Below, in pieces: positions 28,739 through 31,703 of a stretch of 31,703 nt of DNA. The notes below the pieces were generated by a model. It was not told where the DNA came from. It made no database searches and saw only the letters and a list, made by a program, of their open reading frames with translations. Within the stretch, counting starts at the first letter, position 1. The number at the start of each line of letters is the position of its first letter. Made by a program: the position numbers and the translations under genes. This DNA comes from a virus: positions 1-31,703 of IMG/VR virus record IMGVR_UViG_3300044640_000846. The stretch is one strand, 5' to 3'.

Positions 28739-29134
28739 ATGGAATTGGTTTTAACTCGTGATGCATTTTTACCGACCAGAACATTGGGTAAGTTATACGC
28801 TGACAATGTATTCGAGTGCTTCACTTGCGAGGATGCTGTCAGGGATAAAAAGATTGCAGGCGAAACGGCTATTCCGAAAGGCAGGTATCGGGTTATAATT
28901 ACTCTTTCAAATCGATTCAAGCGTGAATTACCAATACTTTTGAATGTGCCAAATTATGAGGGTGTTCGCATTCATTCAGGAAATACCGAAGCAGATACGG
29001 AGGGTTGTATCTTATGCGGTTCAACTCGTAACGATAGCGGTGTATTCAGTTCAAGAATTGCAACGAATAACCTGATTTTAAAAATTCGAAACGCCATCAA
29101 TTCGGGCAAAGAAGTCTGGATTACGGTTCGATAA
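28739..29134 (+). CDS. DUF5675 protein, candidate lysis enzyme
   Basis: 131 residues from ATG 28739. The DUF5675 pattern is clear: MELVLTRDAFLPTRTLGKLY, then FECFTCEDAVRDKKIAGETA, IPKGRYRVIITLSNRF, LLNVPNYEGVRIHSGNTEAD and TEGCILCG. The GVRIHSGNTEADTEGCI segment with conserved His and Cys suggests a catalytic role, and the layout recalls L,D-transpeptidase-like folds, but no activity is established for the family. It follows a holin-like gene, so a cell-wall function is a natural guess. No classical lysozyme, amidase or peptidase gene is visible in the window. Confidence 0.75.
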   Translation: MELVLTRDAFLPTRTLGKLYADNVFECFTCEDAVRDKKIAGETAIPKGRYRVIITLSNRFKRELPILLNVPNYEGVRIHSGNTEADTEGCILCGSTRNDSGVFSSRIATNNLILKIRNAINSGKEVWITVR

Positions 29135-29137
29135 ATT

Positions 29138-30034
29138 ATGGCTAATTTAACGCCTGAGCAGTTCGAGAAAGCATTGTCAAACGCTAAGCAGGCGTTGACG
29201 AAAAACATAGGCAAGATATTAATCAATGCGACTAATATCGGGTCTTCCGAAATGCAGGTTAGGGTGTTTAATAGAGGTCAAACAACTGCGGGCAAACAGA
29301 TGCGATACAGGTCTGCACCTTACAAGAAATTGCGAACCGATGCAGGTTTACAAACAAACTGGAAAGACTTGATTTTTACAGGCGATTTGTTCTATTCGCT
29401 TACGATTCTATCAACTGCGGAAAAAGAAGTCACCTACGGCTTTAATAATGCCGATACAGCACAAATAGCCGAGTGGCAACAGACATCGGATGTGCAGGTA
29501 GGCGAACCGATATTCCCTTTGAATCAAAAGGAAATATCAAAGATGGAACGGCAAATTGCGATTGATGTTGCTAAGGTATTTACAGGGGCGTTGGAGAGTT
29601 TTCCGAATATGCCGAGCGTGTCTGGTATCGGTAAATCAGCAACGGAAAAAAGTATTGCAAGGAATAAGGCGAAGAAGAAAAAAGCGAAATCAAAAACTTC
29701 AACCAATGCCAAATTAACCAAGCAAATTCAGAGCAAAGCAAAGACCAAAGACGCTGTAAAAAAGCAAAAAGAATTAATTTCCAAACGAGAGGCAAGTTTA
29801 AAGAAATCTCAAGAACGATTGGCAGATTTAAAGAATAAAAAGAAATTTGAAGAATCTCAATATGATAAAAGAAGAGCAATCGCTGATAAAAAACAAGCCT
29901 CTTTAATTAAATCCAGAAACGCATTAGCCAAGAAGAAAGAAGCCGAGGCGAAGGCAAAAGAACGAGCAAGAATAGCCAGAGCAAAGCAACTAAGAATGGG
30001 AACATACAAACCTAAGAAACGAAAGAAAAAATGA
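29138..30034 (+). CDS. Head-tail connector-like protein with a long lysine-rich tail
   Basis: 298 residues. Residues 1-165 (MANLTPEQFEKALSNAKQAL, TDAGLQTNWKDLIFTGDLFY, ITYGFNN-type segment VTYGFNNADTAQIAEWQQTS) resemble virion morphogenesis/HK97 gp10-like neck proteins, with a GxLxxSL-like segment (TGDLFYSL). From residue about 165 to the end there is a highly basic, helix-forming tail (AKKKKAKSKTSTNAKLTKQI, KKQKELISKREASLKKSQER). Such an extension is not part of the usual fold and could bind DNA or another virion component. ATG 29138 is 3 nt after the DUF5675 stop; the end overlaps the next gene by 4 nt. Confidence 0.55.
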   Translation: MANLTPEQFEKALSNAKQALTKNIGKILINATNIGSSEMQVRVFNRGQTTAGKQMRYRSAPYKKLRTDAGLQTNWKDLIFTGDLFYSLTILSTAEKEVTYGFNNADTAQIAEWQQTSDVQVGEPIFPLNQKEISKMERQIAIDVAKVFTGALESFPNMPSVSGIGKSATEKSIARNKAKKKKAKSKTSTNAKLTKQIQSKAKTKDAVKKQKELISKREASLKKSQERLADLKNKKKFEESQYDKRRAIADKKQASLIKSRNALAKKKEAEAKAKERARIARAKQLRMGTYKPKKRKKK

Positions 30035-30588
30035 CATCAGAAACTATTTATATCATCTCATCCATACGCCAACAGATTGAGCAATACAATGTAATATTCC
30101 CTGTTGGATATGACTTCTGTTTTCGTGAACCCGATACAGGTAATATCTTCCTGCGTAGAATGGATGATAATTCGGAACTTGTTAGATTCCCCAACATAGA
30201 CACTCAAGGCAATTGGTTCTATTTGAGATACGAGGAATTGGAGAAATCCACATTCAGACCAATCGACAGACAAGGGTCTTGTCAGGAACGATTCGAGCAA
30301 TCAATCACGCTCAAAGGTGTGTTTATCTTTACTGCCAATAATCAATACGAGGTTGGCGATTATACGGTAAATACTATCATGGGTACATTCATTCCACCGT
30401 TCGGAACGATTGATACTATCAAGATTGACCCAGCGTCAATTCAGTACGATTACTTTAATTTTAACGAAGCGGATACAGGCAATGAATTACGCTCATACAT
30501 GCCCGAAATTCAATCGTTTGCAATTGATATAAATGTTACCTTTGCCAGAGAGTTTTCCGATTGCCGAAATCCACCTGAACTGATATAA
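30031..30588 (+). CDS. Hypothetical virion protein, head-tail joining region
   Basis: 185 residues (MTSETIYIISSIRQQIEQYN...), beta-rich with many aromatics (YDFCFREPDTGNIFLRRMDD, GVFIFTANNQYEVGDYTVNT). No membrane or signal sequence. Overlaps the previous gene by 4 nt. Position after a neck-like gene and before the small 101-residue gene suggests a tail completion or terminator protein, but I see no motif that decides it. Confidence 0.55.
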   Translation: MTSETIYIISSIRQQIEQYNVIFPVGYDFCFREPDTGNIFLRRMDDNSELVRFPNIDTQGNWFYLRYEELEKSTFRPIDRQGSCQERFEQSITLKGVFIFTANNQYEVGDYTVNTIMGTFIPPFGTIDTIKIDPASIQYDYFNFNEADTGNELRSYMPEIQSFAIDINVTFAREFSDCRNPPELI

Positions 30589-30589
30589 T

Positions 30590-30895
30590 ATGAATACTTT
30601 TAGCACATTGAACTTGGGTAATTTCCCAGCCAGCCAAACGAGCATTCCTATTCCGGGTATGGTTTACCCTGATGCCGATAGTTACACATTTGAAGCACTC
30701 ATAAACGGTGTATTCAGTATTCAAGTAGTTACATCTGTATTGGGCAATCCTATTGTTATACCGAATAACTTTCCAGACGATGCGACCGTAATGGTTCGAA
30801 TAAAAATACCCACAGCCAATCGGACATTGACCAATACATACATCAACGATTCGGCTGGACATATCTGGTTTCAATTCACAAACATTCCAGTATAA
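30590..30895 (+). CDS. Hypothetical beta-rich protein
   Basis: 101 residues (MNTFSTLNLGNFPASQTSIP...), mainly beta strands, ending HIWFQFTNIPV. No cysteines, membrane segment or signal peptide. It starts 1 nt after the previous stop. Its sequence (MVYPDADSYTFEALINGVFS) is compatible with a small structural or decoration protein. Function unknown. Confidence 0.55.
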   Translation: MNTFSTLNLGNFPASQTSIPIPGMVYPDADSYTFEALINGVFSIQVVTSVLGNPIVIPNNFPDDATVMVRIKIPTANRTLTNTYINDSAGHIWFQFTNIPV

Positions 30896-30898
30896 TTT

Positions 30899-31210
30899 AT
30901 GCTTGATTTTGCAATTAATTTATTTGTCCTGCTGTCTTTCAGTTTTGCAGTTTCGTGCGTGTCTTATGCGTTTGAAGTTTGGATACAGCCTAACCACATA
31001 TTTCAGCGATATGGCAGGTGGCTACACAAACATCAAGACAAACACTGGTCAAAGCCATTAGGGCTGTGTATATTGTGTCAGAACGCTTGGCTTGAACTAA
31101 TATGTTTCAATGTGGCGTTAATCGCTCTGGGGCAGTTAGAATCGTGCTGGTGGATGCCAATTCTTGCTCCGTTTGTTGGTAACGCTTGGTTGCGGAAGGT
31201 GTTGAATTAG
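30899..31210 (+). CDS. Membrane protein with CxxC motif, DUF1360-like
   Basis: 103 residues with two or three hydrophobic segments (MLDFAINLFVLLSFSFAVSC; LELICFNVALIALGQLESCW; MPILAPFVGNAWLRKVL) and a central LGLCILCQNAWLEL, which resembles the C-x2-C and tryptophan pattern of DUF1360-type membrane proteins. Last gene of the rightward late operon. Its TAG overlaps the stop of the convergent leftward gene by 4 nt, leaving no room for a terminator between the two operons. Function unknown. Confidence 0.6.
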   Translation: MLDFAINLFVLLSFSFAVSCVSYAFEVWIQPNHIFQRYGRWLHKHQDKHWSKPLGLCILCQNAWLELICFNVALIALGQLESCWWMPILAPFVGNAWLRKVLN

Positions 31211-31347
31211 TTACAATCGTTTAATTCAAATTCAATGATTTTTGAAACTTTGCTGTACATAAAATAATAGAAGTCTGGGTAATATTTACTTCGATTCATT
31301 CTCCTTGCCTCGATTCGGTTGCGGATGTCGGATGGGCGTACTTTCAT
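31207..31347 (-). CDS. Small basic tyrosine-rich protein
   Basis: 46-residue leftward ORF, ATG 31347 to TAA 31209..31207: MKVRPSDIRNRIEARRMNRS, then KYYPDFYYFMYSKVSKIIEF. It overlaps the TGA of the gene before it (ATGA), so translation is coupled. The N-terminal helix is strongly basic (RNRIEARRMNRSK), so nucleic-acid binding is possible. Tail-to-tail with the late operon. Not recognised as a known family. Confidence 0.55.
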   Translation of the reverse strand: MKVRPSDIRNRIEARRMNRSKYYPDFYYFMYSKVSKIIEFELNDCN

Positions 31348-31703
31348 CGTTTTAATCCTATCCAAAACCCATCCCCACTAATCGGGTATCGGTCAACCCG
31401 TTTGAATTCAAGTTTGCCCGGAGAAATGCGATAAATCAGGGCTTCATTATCCCAATCCGTTACATCCCAGACCTGAACGAAATAATGCGAGTGTTTGCCG
31501 TACAATTTGATTATAACGGCACAATCCTCAGCGAGTGTATCTTTATCTGACATAAACCAATCAGGGTAAAGACAGGACAAAGGTATAGCATCGAAGCCTT
31601 CGAATACCTCGTTACGATTCAAGTCGATTAGTACGGTATCTTTGGGAATTTCGTTTCGGGTCAATGTCCATCCGGCATAGTATTTATCGGATTCAAGTGC
31701 CCA
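31344..31703 (-). CDS. Hypothetical protein, partial (runs off right edge)
   Basis: Leftward frame open from the right window edge to the TGA at 31346..31344, giving 119 residues without a start. The visible part begins WALESDKYYAGWTLTRNEIP and continues VLIDLNRNEVFEGFDAIPLS, then VWDVTDWDNEALIYRISPGK and ends SGDGFWIGLKR. A TTG at 31664 could act as start, but the frame reads as protein beyond it, so the gene is more likely truncated by the window. Soluble-looking, aromatic-rich. Function unknown. Confidence 0.6.
   Translation of the reverse strand, partial: WALESDKYYAGWTLTRNEIPKDTVLIDLNRNEVFEGFDAIPLSCLYPDWFMSDKDTLAEDCAVIIKLYGKHSHYFVQVWDVTDWDNEALIYRISPGKLEFKRVDRYPISGDGFWIGLKR

Noticed and set aside
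1-31703. Integrase, repressor, tRNA genes, insertion sequences or attachment sites
   Set aside because: I looked for recombinase and transposase motifs, cloverleaf-like sequences and terminal repeats and saw none that I can support.

Overview
The window reads as most of the genome of a tailed, siphovirus-like phage (or an intact prophage segment) of a Bacteroidota host. Host evidence is in the sequence: intergenic regions repeatedly carry the Bacteroidota -7 promoter element TAnnTTTG, starts are preceded by A-rich rather than Shine-Dalgarno sequence, and a DUF3127 OB-fold protein stands in the replication block. Phage evidence: small and large terminase, portal, MuF-like head protein, scaffold, major capsid candidate, tape measure, YqaJ exonuclease, DnaB helicase and RusA. 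I see no integrase, repressor, tRNA, IS element or CRISPR array. Genes run off both ends.

Layout. (1) 1-7155, leftward: early/replication genes. Reading leftward from 7155: RusA resolvase, a small lipoprotein, a structured leader RNA with its own promoter and terminator hairpin, a small gene, a winged-helix initiator-like protein with an iteron cluster inside its coding sequence (likely the replication origin), DnaB, a conserved recombination-associated protein, YqaJ exonuclease, a DGQHR/ParB-like protein, DUF3127, then a run of small hypothetical genes with two copies of one promoter cassette. (2) 7160-7219: divergent promoters placed so close to both start codons that the mRNAs should be leaderless. 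(3) 7224-11517, rightward: DUF3310, terminase small subunit, small genes, an orphan DNA methyltransferase, terminase large subunit, and a probable tail-assembly chaperone pair joined by a frameshift, plus two micro-genes. (4) 11524-20063: tape measure and large tail-tip/receptor-binding genes. (5) 20078-20193: a possible small RNA, a terminator and a new promoter. (6) 20269-31210: probable major tail protein, portal, MuF-like protein, membrane/coiled-coil protein, a signal-peptide protein with its own promoter, scaffold, major capsid protein, head-completion genes and a lysis-like cluster (holin-like, DUF6496, DUF5675). (7) 31207-31703, leftward: two genes converging on the late operon. If the genome is circularly permuted they would continue into the left-end early genes.

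How it works together. Early genes would replicate DNA from the iteron origin, recombine it (exonuclease, SSB-like protein, resolvase), and hand it to the terminase. Late genes are mostly packed end to end with 1-26 nt overlaps, but the tape measure, major tail and major capsid genes each get a private TAnnTTTG promoter followed by a hairpin-rich leader, and the latter two also have an intrinsic terminator just upstream. This looks like a way to set the expression of abundant virion proteins separately. The most notable unexplained signals are the intragenic origin, the structured leader at 6421-6558, the possible small RNA at 20078-20168, the shared late leaders, the frameshifted chaperone, and a transmembrane-like hairpin inside a tail protein.
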